Below are positions 34,473 to 43,290 of a stretch of DNA of 64,000 nt, in pieces. Position 1 is the stretch's first letter, and every line of letters begins with the position of its first letter. Position numbers and translations under genes: made by a program. Source of the DNA: Microbacterium arabinogalactanolyticum (GTDB taxonomy: Bacteria; Actinomycetota; Actinomycetes; Actinomycetales; Microbacteriaceae); NCBI RefSeq assembly GCF_030268005.1, contig NZ_BRZC01000003.1, positions 186,001 through 250,000 of the forward strand, written 5' to 3'. Under the pieces are notes generated by a model, which had not been told where the DNA came from, did no database searches, and saw only the letters and a list, made by a program, of their open reading frames with translations.

Positions 34473-35480
34473 ATGACCACCAAACGAAAGGGCGGGGTGA
34501 CACTCGCCGACGTGGCGCGAGCCGCAGGCGTGTCAGAGTCGACTGCCTCCCGCGCATTCACCCGTCCGGATCTCATCCGGGATGACACCGTCGAGCGGAT
34601 CAAGCGATTCGCGGCGGAGCTCGGGTACTCGGTGGATCCGCATGCCAGGGCCCTGTCGACGGGACGCACGCAGAACATCGCCCTCATCGTCCCCGACATC
34701 GCCAACCCGTTCTTCCCGCCGCTGGTGCGCGAAGTGGAGTCGGGTGCCGAGCAGGCGGATTTCGCCGTGTTCTTGGGGGACTCCGACGAGCGCGCCTCGA
34801 GGGAGAAGGTGCTCGTGGATCGCCTCAGCAGGCAGGTCGACGGGTTCATCCTCGCCTCGCCGCGGATGCCGGAGGAGCAGATCAGGGAGCTCGCCGCACG
34901 GACGCCGACCGTGGTGATCAACCGGGACGTGGAGGGCGTGCACCGCGTCCTGGTCGACGCTGCGACCGGTGTCCGCGAGGCGGTGGACCTCCTCGCCGCC
35001 ATGGGGCACACGTCGATCGCGTACCTCGCCGGTCCAGCGGAGACGTGGGCCGATCAGGAGCGCCGCGCGGCCGTGCTCGGGGCTGCGGAGGCTGCTGGCG
35101 TCCGTGCCGGCGTGATCGAGCTGGGCAGGCCGAGCTACGAGGCGGGGCGCGAGTGCGTCGGGTCGCTCATCGCGACGGGGGCGACGGCTGCCGTCGCGTT
35201 CGACGACGTGATCGCGCACGGCGTCCTCGCCGGATTCAGCCTCGTCGGGCTGAACGTCCCGGCCGACTTCAGTGTCGTGGGATGCGACGACGTCCTGGCG
35301 GCGACGACGCTTCCGGCGCTCACGACCGTGTCCGGCGGATCCGCGGCCAGCGGCGCCGAGGCGCTGTCGACTCTCCTGGCGCTGATCGACGACTCGGCGA
35401 CGGCCCCCGAGCGGACGGCGATCGACGCCCATCTGGTGCACCGTGCGAGCGTCGCGCCTGCTCGTCACATCCGTCGTTGA
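34473..35480 (+). CDS. LacI-family transcriptional regulator (nag/Gfo locus)
   Basis: 335 aa. The helix-turn-helix is VTLADVARAAGVSESTASRA with hinge helix RIKRFAAELGYSVDPHARAL and the sugar-binding domain beginning NIALIVPDIANPFFPPLVRE. The start at 34473 is preferred because the HTH follows directly; TATCGT at 34461-34466, six bases upstream with no ribosome site, suggests a leaderless transcript. Identical TGCAA-N4-TTGCA type palindromes lie in the nagB promoter on one side and in the promoter of the next gene on the other, so it probably represses both directions and responds to an amino sugar or derivative. Confidence 0.92.
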   Translation: MTTKRKGGVTLADVARAAGVSESTASRAFTRPDLIRDDTVERIKRFAAELGYSVDPHARALSTGRTQNIALIVPDIANPFFPPLVREVESGAEQADFAVFLGDSDERASREKVLVDRLSRQVDGFILASPRMPEEQIRELAARTPTVVINRDVEGVHRVLVDAATGVREAVDLLAAMGHTSIAYLAGPAETWADQERRAAVLGAAEAAGVRAGVIELGRPSYEAGRECVGSLIATGATAAVAFDDVIAHGVLAGFSLVGLNVPADFSVVGCDDVLAATTLPALTTVSGGSAASGAEALSTLLALIDDSATAPERTAIDAHLVHRASVAPARHIRR

Positions 35481-35506
35481 CTTTGCAAGCGGTTGCATGA
35501 TTCAAT
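35477..35506 (+). promoter_or_regulatory. Promoter with LacI-type operator ahead of the Gfo/ABC operon
   Basis: TTGACT (35477-35482), a 16-base spacer holding TGCAAGCGGTTGCA (35484-35497), then GATTCA(AT) (35499-35506). It has the same geometry as the nagB promoter. The -35 overlaps the LacI stop codon. ATG follows at 35513 with no ribosome site. Confidence 0.72.
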
Positions 35507-35512
35507 GCACGT

Positions 35513-36505
35513 ATGACAGGCATCGTGATCGCCGGCGTGGCGCATTCGCACGTCGACTACGCCCTCGCCGAGATCGGTGCGCGTGATGAGCTGCACCTGC
35601 TGGGCGTCCACGACACCGACGCCGAGAGCGCAGCACGTGTGGCGGACACCGCCGGGGCCCCGGCATTCGACTCGCTCGATGACCTACTCGCACTGAAGCC
35701 CTCGATCGTCGCCTGTGCGGGCGTCTACAGCGAACGCGCCGACATCGTGACCGCCGCGCTGGACGCCGGCGCGGACGTGCTCTGCGACAAGCCCCTGTGC
35801 ATCTCGCTCGAGGAGCTCGACCGCATCGACTCCGCGATGCAGCGCACCGGCCGGCATGTCGCGCTCATGCTCGAGAAGCGCACATACCCCGAGACCATCG
35901 CCCTGAGCGATGCCCTCCGGGACGGATCGCTGGGGCGGCCCGTGGCCTTCGCCTCCTGGGCGCCGCACAAGCTGCTGCGCGATCAGCGCGCCGCGTGGTT
36001 CCTCGATCCCGCGTCCTACGGCGGCATCCTGTCGGACCTGCTCGTGCACGACATCGACATCGCACTGCAGATCACGGGCGCCGAGCACGGCACCGTACGG
36101 GGTTGGCTGGGTCCTGCGATCGACACGGGGTTCCACCTGCAGGGCGGCGCGACGGTCGTGTTCGGTGATGAGACGGGACCCCGGCTCAGCGCCGAAGTCG
36201 ACTGGCTCACGCCCGCCGGCTCGGCGATCCACGGCGACTACCGCATGCGTGTCGTCGGCACCGCGGGAACAGCAGAGCTCTACTGGGGTCGCGGCGAGAT
36301 CGAGCTGACCACCACGGAGCAGCCGAGGCAGACGCATCGTGACGGCGTCGGGCGGCGCCCCGCCGAGGATGCGCTGGACGCGCTGCTGGCCGGTGGAGAG
36401 GCCGCGGTGCTGGCAGGGCGGGAGGCATTGCTGGTGAGTCGCATCGCCCTGCTCGCTGAGCAGAGCGCCCGCTCCGGCGGTATCGAACTCGACTGGAGGG
36501 CATGA
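35513..36505 (+). CDS. Gfo/Idh/MocA family oxidoreductase
   Basis: 330 aa. Rossmann start IVIAGVAHSHVDYALAEIGA, in which the usual GxGxxG is replaced by GVAHSH, a variation known in some members. CDKPLCISLEELDRIDSAMQ is the family (D/E)KP motif; LLVHDIDIALQITGAEHG is the conserved helix with catalytic-region His. It is probably cytosolic and acts on a sugar or sugar acid. The gene is the first of an operon with a second dehydrogenase and ABC importer, under a LacI operator shared with nagBA. Its substrate could thus be a 2-amino or other derivatised sugar released from imported glycans. Confidence 0.85.
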   Translation: MTGIVIAGVAHSHVDYALAEIGARDELHLLGVHDTDAESAARVADTAGAPAFDSLDDLLALKPSIVACAGVYSERADIVTAALDAGADVLCDKPLCISLEELDRIDSAMQRTGRHVALMLEKRTYPETIALSDALRDGSLGRPVAFASWAPHKLLRDQRAAWFLDPASYGGILSDLLVHDIDIALQITGAEHGTVRGWLGPAIDTGFHLQGGATVVFGDETGPRLSAEVDWLTPAGSAIHGDYRMRVVGTAGTAELYWGRGEIELTTTEQPRQTHRDGVGRRPAEDALDALLAGGEAAVLAGREALLVSRIALLAEQSARSGGIELDWRA

Positions 36506-36506
36506 G

Positions 36507-37508
36507 ATGACCGACATCGCCATCATCGGCGCCGGATTCATCGGCGGCGTGCACGCCCGGCTGATCGATGCCATTGACGAAGCGCGGGTGAGCGCCGTCG
36601 TCGACAACGATCTCGACCGGGCTCAGGGCCTCGCAGGCCCCCGAGGGGCGACAGCGGCGCTCTCTCTGGACGCCCTCGCCGCGACCGGGGCGCTGCCCGA
36701 CATCGTGAGCATCTGCACGGTCAGTGCGGGGCACGCCGACCTCGCGATCCGCGCACTCGAACTCGGATGCCACGTCATCGTGGAGAAGCCCGTCGATATC
36801 ACGCTCGAGGCCGCGGACCGACTGTCCGTGGCCGCGCAGAAGGCCGATCGCGTGCTGAGCGTGGTCAGCCAGCGCCGGTTCCTGCCGACCTCCGTCGCGC
36901 TGCGCCGCGCCATCGACTCCGGCCGGCTCGGACGTCTCACCGGTGGCACGGCGGAGTCCCCGTTCTTCCGCGCCCAGTCCTACTACGATTCCGGCGACTG
37001 GCGCGGCACCGTCGACGTCGACGGCGGCGGTGCCCTGATGAATCAGGGCGTGCACGCGCTGGACCTGCTCCTGTGGCTGCTGGGCACCCCCGTGGGCGTG
37101 AGCGCCGCGACCGCCTGCGTCGCCCACGAGCGCATCGAGGTGGAGGATGTCGCCGGTGCGGTCTTCCGGTTCGACGGCGGCGCCGTAGGCACGCTGTTCG
37201 CCTCGACGGCGGCCTTTCCCGAGAGTGGCGTCAGACTCTCCGTCTTCGGCACCAAGGGCTCCGCGACCATCGCCGAGGGCCGCCTCACGATCCGATACGC
37301 CGACGGCGACGAGGGCGTCGAGGATGCAGCGCCGGAAGGCTGGACCAGCATCGACTGGGCGCACCGGGCGCAGTATCTCGATGTCCTCGACGCGGTCGCG
37401 ACCGGCCGTCCGCCCGCGATCGGCTTCGCCGACGGGCGCCGTGCACTGGCCGCCGTGCTCGGCGTCTACGAGTCCGCTCGCACCGGACGAGCCGTCGCGC
37501 TCTCCTGA
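36507..37508 (+). CDS. Gfo/Idh/MocA family oxidoreductase
   Basis: 333 aa. Standard Rossmann motif IAIIGAGFIGGVHARLIDAI, then VIVEKPVDITLEAADRLSVA with the EKP Lys. GGGALMNQGVHALDLLLWLLG is the conserved C-terminal-domain segment. One base separates it from the upstream dehydrogenase stop, and GGAGGG serves as ribosome site. Two adjacent members of this family often catalyse successive oxidation and epimerisation-like steps on one sugar (for example in 3-keto sugar routes). The direction and substrate here are not known. Confidence 0.88.
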   Translation: MTDIAIIGAGFIGGVHARLIDAIDEARVSAVVDNDLDRAQGLAGPRGATAALSLDALAATGALPDIVSICTVSAGHADLAIRALELGCHVIVEKPVDITLEAADRLSVAAQKADRVLSVVSQRRFLPTSVALRRAIDSGRLGRLTGGTAESPFFRAQSYYDSGDWRGTVDVDGGGALMNQGVHALDLLLWLLGTPVGVSAATACVAHERIEVEDVAGAVFRFDGGAVGTLFASTAAFPESGVRLSVFGTKGSATIAEGRLTIRYADGDEGVEDAAPEGWTSIDWAHRAQYLDVLDAVATGRPPAIGFADGRRALAAVLGVYESARTGRAVALS

Positions 37509-37588
37509 ACGATCCCCACCCGACACCCGATCCCCTCGACCAGGACGGATCCCTCCCGTCCACCAAGCCACCAACGGAGGTAGGCACC

Positions 37589-38878
37589 ATGCACAGCAAG
37601 AAACGACTCACCTCAGTCCTCGCCGGTATCGCCGCGGGCGCCCTCCTGCTGGCGGGCTGCTCGTCCAGCGGAGCCGAGCCCGCAGCCGACGGCGGCGACG
37701 TCACGATCCGCTTCGCCTGGTGGGGTTCGGATGCCAGGCACACCGCCACCGAGGCCGCCGTCGACGCGTTCGAGAAGGCGAACCCGGGCATCAAGGTCGA
37801 GACGGAGTTCGGCGACTGGGGCGGCTACTGGGACCGGCTCGCCACGCAGACGGCGGGTGGGAACACGCCCGACGTCGTGCAGATGAGCGACGCCTACCTC
37901 GCGGAGTACGCCGGGCGCGGTGTTCTTCAGCCGCTCGACGACGCGGGCATCGACCTGAAGGGTCTCGATGCGGGCGGAGTGGAGAGCGGCCGGGTGGACG
38001 GGAAGCTGTACGCGCTTCAGGCGGGTGCGAACTTCCCCGCGGTCCTCGCCAACCCCGCGCTCTTCGAGGCCGCCGGCGTGCCGATGCCGGATGACGCCAC
38101 CTGGACCTGGGACGACTACGGTCGCATCGCGGCCGAGCTGTCCGAAGCGGGCAAGGGCTTCGTCGGCACGGACTCGATCATCGGCGACCCGGTGACGAAC
38201 GCCTGGCTGCTGCAGCACGGGGACTCGCTCTTCACCAGCGACGGCAAGGTCGGCTTCGACGACGACGGGCTCACGGGGTACTTCACGGAGGTGTCCGAGC
38301 TGAGCACGTCGGGCGCCGCTCCGAAGGCATCCGTGATCACCGAGCAGATGGTGCTCTCCCCCGATCAGTGGGGGATCGCCACCGGCAAGAGCGCCATGGG
38401 CTTCGCCTGGTCGAACCTCCTCACCACGATCGAGGGATCCCTCGGCTCCGACCTGCAGCTGCTGCGACTTCCCTCGGACGGCAAGTCCAAGGGCCTCTAC
38501 CTCCGCGGCGCGATGTACTACTCGATGGCGGCGACCTCGAAGCATCCCGCCGAGGCGGCCAAGCTCATCGACTTCCTGCTCAACGACAAGGCTGCGGCCG
38601 ACGAACTGCTGGCCGAGCGCGGTCTGCCGCTCAACAGCGGCAACCGCGAGTACATCGCCGACAAGGTGAGCGAGCCCGAGCAGCGCCTGATCGCCTTCAC
38701 CGTCGACCACGCCGACGACTTCGGAAAGGCTCCGGCTGTGCCCGCCGTCGGCGGCGGCACGTACGACCAGGTCGTCCAGCGCGCCATCTCCGACGTGCTG
38801 TTCGGCACGATCAGCCCGGCACAGGCCTCGGAACGCGTCCACAAGGAACTGACCGATCTTCTCGCCGCTGCGGGCTGA
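37589..38878 (+). CDS. Sugar ABC transporter substrate-binding lipoprotein (first carbohydrate importer)
   Basis: 429 aa. ATG follows CGGAGGTAGG and opens a lipoprotein signal (AAGALLLAGC, Cys about 24). The mature part is an extracellular solute-binding protein of family 1: TIRFAWWGSDARHTATEAAV, QTAGGNTPDVVQMSDAYLAE, and ATGKSAMGFAWSNLLT. It precedes two MalF/MalG-like permeases; no dedicated ATPase is nearby, so a shared MsmK-like ATPase is expected, as is usual for this family. It is probably expressed with the two dehydrogenase genes upstream. Confidence 0.9.
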   Translation: MHSKKRLTSVLAGIAAGALLLAGCSSSGAEPAADGGDVTIRFAWWGSDARHTATEAAVDAFEKANPGIKVETEFGDWGGYWDRLATQTAGGNTPDVVQMSDAYLAEYAGRGVLQPLDDAGIDLKGLDAGGVESGRVDGKLYALQAGANFPAVLANPALFEAAGVPMPDDATWTWDDYGRIAAELSEAGKGFVGTDSIIGDPVTNAWLLQHGDSLFTSDGKVGFDDDGLTGYFTEVSELSTSGAAPKASVITEQMVLSPDQWGIATGKSAMGFAWSNLLTTIEGSLGSDLQLLRLPSDGKSKGLYLRGAMYYSMAATSKHPAEAAKLIDFLLNDKAAADELLAERGLPLNSGNREYIADKVSEPEQRLIAFTVDHADDFGKAPAVPAVGGGTYDQVVQRAISDVLFGTISPAQASERVHKELTDLLAAAG

Positions 38879-38885
38879 CGGAACG

Positions 38886-39809
38886 ATGACTGCGACTTCC
38901 GCCCCCCGCATCCCCCGCCGTGTCCGCGCGCGGCGGGGGATGCGGGAATCCCTCGCCGCCTATGGGTTCCTCGCTCCGTGGATCATCGGCATGCTCGCGT
39001 TCACCATCGGCCCCGTGATCGCCTCGTTCGTGCTCTCCTTCACGAAGTACAACCTGCTGCAGCCGCCCACGTGGATCGGAACGCGCAACTACGAGCAGAT
39101 GCTGCAGGACGAGCGCCTGCAGCACTCTCTGGGCGTGACCTTCACGTACGTGGTCACGGCCGTCCCGCTCCAGCTCGTCGTGGCGCTCGGCCTCGCGATG
39201 CTGCTGGACCGTGGCATGCGGGGGATGTCGTTCTACCGGTCGGCGTTCTACCTGCCCTCGATGCTCGGCGCCTCGGTCGCGATCGCCGTGCTGTGGCGGC
39301 AGATGTTCGGAGCGGACGGGCTCGTGAACCAGGTGCTGAGCATGTTCGGCGTCGAGGGCGCGAGCTGGATCGCCAGCCCGGACACCGCCCTGGGCACACT
39401 GATCCTGCTGCACGTGTGGACGTTCGGGTCGCCGCTGGTGATCTTCCTCGCGGGGCTCAGGAACGTGCCCCGGATGTACTACGAGGCGGCGCAGGTGGAC
39501 GGGGCCGGGCCGGTCCGCCGTTTCATCTCGATCACCCTGCCGCTGCTCTCGCCGATCATCTTCTTCAATCTCGTGCTGCAGGTGATCGGGGCCTTCCAGA
39601 CCTTCACGCAGGCGTTCGTCGTCTCCAACGGCACGGGTGGGCCCTCCGACGCCACGCTGTTCTTCACGCTGTACCTGTATCAGAAGGGGTTCCCCGGGTT
39701 CCAGATGGGCTACGCCTCGGCGATGGCGTGGCTGCTGCTGCTGATCGTGGCGGCGGTGACCGCGCTGAACTTCTGGCTCTCGAAGTGGTGGGTGTTCTAT
39801 GAAGACTGA
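38886..39809 (+). CDS. Sugar ABC transporter permease (MalF/UgpA-like)
   Basis: 307 aa, six predicted helices. AYGFLAPWIIGMLAFTIGPV near the N-terminus and the EAA loop YYEAAQVDGAGPVRRFISIT (about 197-216) are typical. The start is seven bases after the binding-protein stop. It overlaps the next permease by 11 bases. Confidence 0.92.
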   Translation: MTATSAPRIPRRVRARRGMRESLAAYGFLAPWIIGMLAFTIGPVIASFVLSFTKYNLLQPPTWIGTRNYEQMLQDERLQHSLGVTFTYVVTAVPLQLVVALGLAMLLDRGMRGMSFYRSAFYLPSMLGASVAIAVLWRQMFGADGLVNQVLSMFGVEGASWIASPDTALGTLILLHVWTFGSPLVIFLAGLRNVPRMYYEAAQVDGAGPVRRFISITLPLLSPIIFFNLVLQVIGAFQTFTQAFVVSNGTGGPSDATLFFTLYLYQKGFPGFQMGYASAMAWLLLLIVAAVTALNFWLSKWWVFYED

Positions 39810-40713
39810 GATCAGCGCCACAGAGGCGATCGTCACGGGAGGCGGCTCGCCGGCGCGCCGGCTGCGTTCGAAGGCGGACACCACCGGCGCGAAAATCCGC
39901 TCCGTGCTCAAGCACGCCGGGCTGACGGCGCTCGCCGTCCTGATGCTCTATCCGGTGGTGTGGATGCTGGTGAGCTCGTTCCGCCCCACGGCGGAGATCT
40001 TCACCACGCCGGGGCTGTCGCTCGAGGGGTTCACTCTCGAGAACTACACGCTGGGCTGGGATGCCCTCTCGCAGCCCTTCGGCCGATACCTGCTGAACTC
40101 GGCCCTCGTCGTGCTGGGGGCGATCGTCGGCAACCTGGTGTCGTGCTCGCTGGCCGCCTACGCGTTCGCCCGTCTGGCGTTCAAGGGCCGCAGGTGGATG
40201 TTCGGGCTCATGCTGCTGACGATCATGCTCCCGCTGCAGGTGATCATCGTCCCGCAGTACATCATGTTCAACTCGGTCGGCTGGGTGAACACGGTGCTGC
40301 CGCTGATCGTGCCGAAGCTGTTCGCCACGGACGGCTTCTTCGTGTTCCTGATGGTGCAGTTCATCCGCGGCCTGCCGCGCGAGCTCGATGAGGCGGCCCG
40401 GATCGACGGATGCGGGCACTTCCGCACCTTCTGGCAGATCCTGCTGCCTCTGATGACGCCGGCTCTCGCGACCACAGCGATCTTCACCTTCATCTGGACG
40501 TGGAACGACTTCTTCAGTCAGGTGATCTACCTCACCTCTCCGGAGTCGTACACCGTGCAGCCCGCGCTGCGGGCGTTCCTGGACTCGCAGGGTCAGAGCT
40601 CGTGGGGGCCGCTGTTCGCGATGTCGATCGTCTCGATCGTCCCGGTGTTCCTGGCCTTCCTCTTCGGCCAGAAGTATCTGGTGCGTGGCATCGCCACCAC
40701 GGGTCTGAAGTGA
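39799..40713 (+). CDS. Sugar ABC transporter permease (MalG/UgpE-like)
   Basis: 304 aa. The first helix ends before YPVVWMLVSSFRPTAEIF, and the EAA loop is PRELDEAARIDGCGHFRTFW. Partner of the preceding permease. Its stop overlaps the GTG of the dehydrogenase gene (GTGA), which ties transport and the following oxidation step together. Confidence 0.92.
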   Translation: MKTEISATEAIVTGGGSPARRLRSKADTTGAKIRSVLKHAGLTALAVLMLYPVVWMLVSSFRPTAEIFTTPGLSLEGFTLENYTLGWDALSQPFGRYLLNSALVVLGAIVGNLVSCSLAAYAFARLAFKGRRWMFGLMLLTIMLPLQVIIVPQYIMFNSVGWVNTVLPLIVPKLFATDGFFVFLMVQFIRGLPRELDEAARIDGCGHFRTFWQILLPLMTPALATTAIFTFIWTWNDFFSQVIYLTSPESYTVQPALRAFLDSQGQSSWGPLFAMSIVSIVPVFLAFLFGQKYLVRGIATTGLK

Positions 40714-42089
40714 TCCCGCCCCGCCTTCGGGTGCGTCGACGTCCCCGGCCCCCGGTGCGCATCGTGCACCTGGGGCTGGGGGCGTTCCACCGCTCGCATC
40801 AGGCCTGGTACACGGCGAGGGCGGACGAGGGCGGCGAATGGGGGATCGCCGCGTTCACCGGGCGCGGCCCCGAGGCGGCGCGGCTGCTGGGCGAGCAGGA
40901 CGGGCTGTACACGCTCGTCGAACGCGGTGGCGACGGGGATCGGCTCGAGGTGATCGAGTCGATCGTGCAGACCCACGGTGCGGCGGAGATCACCGCGCTG
41001 CGTGAGCTCGTCAGCCGGCCCGAGGTGACGATCGTCACCCTGACGGTCACCGAGAAGGGCTACCGTCTCGGAGCCGACCGCCGCCTGGACGCGCAGGACG
41101 CGGACGTGCTCGCCGATGCCGTGACGACGCGCGCGGCGCTCGCCGATGGACGCGATCTCCCCGACGGCGCCCTGCGCACGATGCCGGGACGGCTGCTGTG
41201 GGCACTGCTCGGTCGGGCGGAAGCATCGGCGGGTCCGATCGCGGTGATCCCGTGCGACAACCTCGCGGACAACGCCGGGGCTGTGCGGGCATCCGTGCTC
41301 GGCATGGCCGAGCTGGTGGGCCGGCTGCCTGGCATCGACGTCGACTGGATCGGGACCTCGGTCGACCGCATCACGCCGCGCACGACCGACGCCGATGTGC
41401 GCCTGGTGACGGAGCGCACGGGCGTGACGGATCTGGTGCCGGTGGTGACGGAGTCCTATTCGAGCTGGATCCTGTCCGGCGTGTTCCGGGTCGAGCGGCC
41501 GCGCTGGGAGGACGCTGGCGCGACCTTCGTCGACAGGATCGAGCCCTACGAGCGCAGGAAGCTGTGGATGCTGAACGGCGCGCACTCGCTGCTCGCCTAT
41601 GCGGGGACCCGTCGCGGACACATCACGGTGGCGGATGCGATGTCGGACCCCGAGTGCGTGCGCGCCGTGGAGGCGCTGTGGGATCTGGACGCCAGGCATC
41701 TGGCGGGCTCCGGCCTGGCGCCCGACGAGTATCGTGCCGACCTGGCGCGACGGTTCACGAACCGCTCGATCGCGCACCACCTGCGGCAGATCGCGGCCGA
41801 CGGCAGCGTGAAGCTGCGCGACCGCGTCGTCGGAGCGGTGATGCTCGACCGGCAGCACGGCGGATCCGGCGACGCAGGCCTTCGGGCCGTCGCCGAATGG
41901 ATCAGCTTCGTGGAGACCGAGCACGCAGCGGGTCGCACGATCGACGACGTCGCCGCAGACGAGATCGGCCGACGCCTTTCGCGTCCGGATCCGATCCGTG
42001 GTCTCGTCGAGCTGATCTCACCGGACCTCGCCGGCTCGGGGCCGGCGATGCTCGAGATCGAGCGACTGCGCACCTCGTTCGTGGTCTGA
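40710..42089 (+). CDS. uxuB: Mannitol dehydrogenase family protein, probable fructuronate reductase (UxuB-like), copy 1
   Basis: 459 aa. The nucleotide-binding start IVHLGLGAFHRSHQAWYTAR and the stretch CDNLADNAGAVRASVLGMAE are characteristic of the polyol-specific long-chain dehydrogenases. MLNGAHSLLAYAG and SVKLRDRVVGAVM include the catalytic Lys. Members reduce fructuronate to mannonate or oxidise polyols; the presence of UxaC and ManD in the window favours fructuronate reductase. The GTG overlaps the permease stop. A second member lies at 51357-52682, so this copy may serve a different sugar acid. Confidence 0.85.
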   Translation: MIPPRLRVRRRPRPPVRIVHLGLGAFHRSHQAWYTARADEGGEWGIAAFTGRGPEAARLLGEQDGLYTLVERGGDGDRLEVIESIVQTHGAAEITALRELVSRPEVTIVTLTVTEKGYRLGADRRLDAQDADVLADAVTTRAALADGRDLPDGALRTMPGRLLWALLGRAEASAGPIAVIPCDNLADNAGAVRASVLGMAELVGRLPGIDVDWIGTSVDRITPRTTDADVRLVTERTGVTDLVPVVTESYSSWILSGVFRVERPRWEDAGATFVDRIEPYERRKLWMLNGAHSLLAYAGTRRGHITVADAMSDPECVRAVEALWDLDARHLAGSGLAPDEYRADLARRFTNRSIAHHLRQIAADGSVKLRDRVVGAVMLDRQHGGSGDAGLRAVAEWISFVETEHAAGRTIDDVAADEIGRRLSRPDPIRGLVELISPDLAGSGPAMLEIERLRTSFVV

Positions 42090-42128
42090 TCCTCGACCCG
42101 ACCGCGGGGCGTAGCCGACCCTCCGGTT

Positions 42129-42144
42129 CGGCAATCGGTTGCCA
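42129..42144. promoter_or_regulatory. LacI-type palindrome at convergent 3' ends
   Basis: CGGCAATCGGTTGCCA matches TGGCAA-N4-TTGCCA sites at 43258, 50048 and 52736. It lies between the 3' ends of two convergent genes with no promoter in sight, so it might be an auxiliary operator. Confidence 0.6.
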
Positions 42145-42147
42145 ATC

Positions 42148-43158
42148 TCAGGCCATGCGAGCCAGCTGATCGCGCCCCACCCGGTGCTGCAGGGGCAGGC
42201 CCTGTGCGAGCCGTCCGAGCTCGTCCGCGACCAGCCTTCCCATCGCGCCGCGGTCATCGCCCATGGAGCCTGCGACGTGCGGCGTGAGCTCGATGTTCGT
42301 CAGCTCCCACAGCTCCGAATCGGCTGCCGGCGGCTCCACGACGGTGACGTCCAGCTGGGCCGTCAGATCGGGGCGCCGGCGCAGCACGTCCACCAGACCC
42401 TGCTCGTCGATCAGCCCGCCGCGGGCGGTGTTGATGAGCACGGCGCCCTGCGGCATCCGCTCCAGCAGCCCGCGCCCGATCATCCCCGTGGTCTCCGGCA
42501 GGAGCGGGGCGTGCAGGCTCACCACGTCCGACCGCTCGAACAGCTCCTCCAGGGTGACCAGGGTCACGCCGAGCGACGCCGCCTGGGCGGCATCCGCGAA
42601 CGGGTCGTGCGCGAGGACGGTGAGCGCGCTGCCGCGCAGCCGCTCCGCCACCCGCCGGCCGATCTCGCCCAGAGCCCACAGCCCGACGGTCCGGCCCGTC
42701 GCGCCGTGCGCGGCGTGCGCGGCCGAGAGGTTGCGGCGCTCGCGGTACAGCCGCCGGGATGCCGCGACGCCGCGTGCGGCGAGCACGATCTGCGCGGCCG
42801 TGAGCTCGGCGACCGGCTCGGCGTTCGCCGCGGCGGCCGAGGCGACCTCGATGCCGCGATCCCAGGACGCGTCGGTGACGATGTGCTTGACCGAGCCCGC
42901 GGCGTGCAGCACAGCCTTCAGGCGAGGGGCGCGGGCGAGCAGCTCGGCATCGATGACCGGCGCGCCCCAGCCGGTCAGCAGCACGTCCACGTCCTTCAGG
43001 GCGTCCGGTTCGCGCGAGAGCTGCTCGGCTGTGATCGGGGGCTGGTCGAACCGTGCGGCGCGGGCGATCGCGGCCAGCGCATCCGCCGGATAGACGTCGT
43101 CGCGACGCCGTTCCTCCATGACGAGACGTGCTCGGATGCGAGGATCTTCTTCGGCCAC
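42148..43158 (-). CDS. D-isomer-specific 2-hydroxyacid dehydrogenase family protein
   Basis: 336 aa from the GTG at 43158, which follows GGAGG; an ATG 15 codons further up (43203) is the alternative. The NAD domain has VGLWALGEIGRRVAERL, in which the first Gly of the usual GLGxIG is part of GLWALGEIG, then INTARGGLIDEQGLVDVL (substrate Arg), a Glu in QLDVTVVEP and His in LTPHVAG. Members reduce 2-keto acids or oxidise D-2-hydroxyacids. Here it stands divergent from a sugar ABC importer whose promoter carries a LacI-type operator, so a sugar-acid intermediate is a fair guess. Confidence 0.83.
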   Translation of the reverse strand: MAEEDPRIRARLVMEERRRDDVYPADALAAIARAARFDQPPITAEQLSREPDALKDVDVLLTGWGAPVIDAELLARAPRLKAVLHAAGSVKHIVTDASWDRGIEVASAAAANAEPVAELTAAQIVLAARGVAASRRLYRERRNLSAAHAAHGATGRTVGLWALGEIGRRVAERLRGSALTVLAHDPFADAAQAASLGVTLVTLEELFERSDVVSLHAPLLPETTGMIGRGLLERMPQGAVLINTARGGLIDEQGLVDVLRRRPDLTAQLDVTVVEPPAADSELWELTNIELTPHVAGSMGDDRGAMGRLVADELGRLAQGLPLQHRVGRDQLARMA

Positions 43159-43206
43159 GATGCCTCCAGGAATCGAATTGTGGGGAGCCAGACATCGGAT
43201 CAATTG

Positions 43207-43273
43207 TTGACAGTGTCCGCGACCCTAGGTTAGATTCGCGAACAGCGTCTTGCAAAGTGGCAAGCGTTTGCCA
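43207..43273 (+). promoter_or_regulatory. Promoter and LacI-type operator of the second sugar importer operon
   Basis: TTGACA (43207-43212) and TTAGAT/TAGATT (43230-43236) form a good -35/-10 pair with 17-18 bases between. TGGCAAGCGTTTGCCA (43258-43273) lies just downstream, over the start of transcription region, so a bound LacI protein would block it. Confidence 0.78.
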
Positions 43274-43290
43274 ACCCGGAGAGAGTCCCC

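Noticed and set aside
37509..37588. Regulatory site between the second Gfo gene and the ABC binding protein
   Set aside because: Only a ribosome site CGGAGGTAGG is supportable in this 80-base gap.
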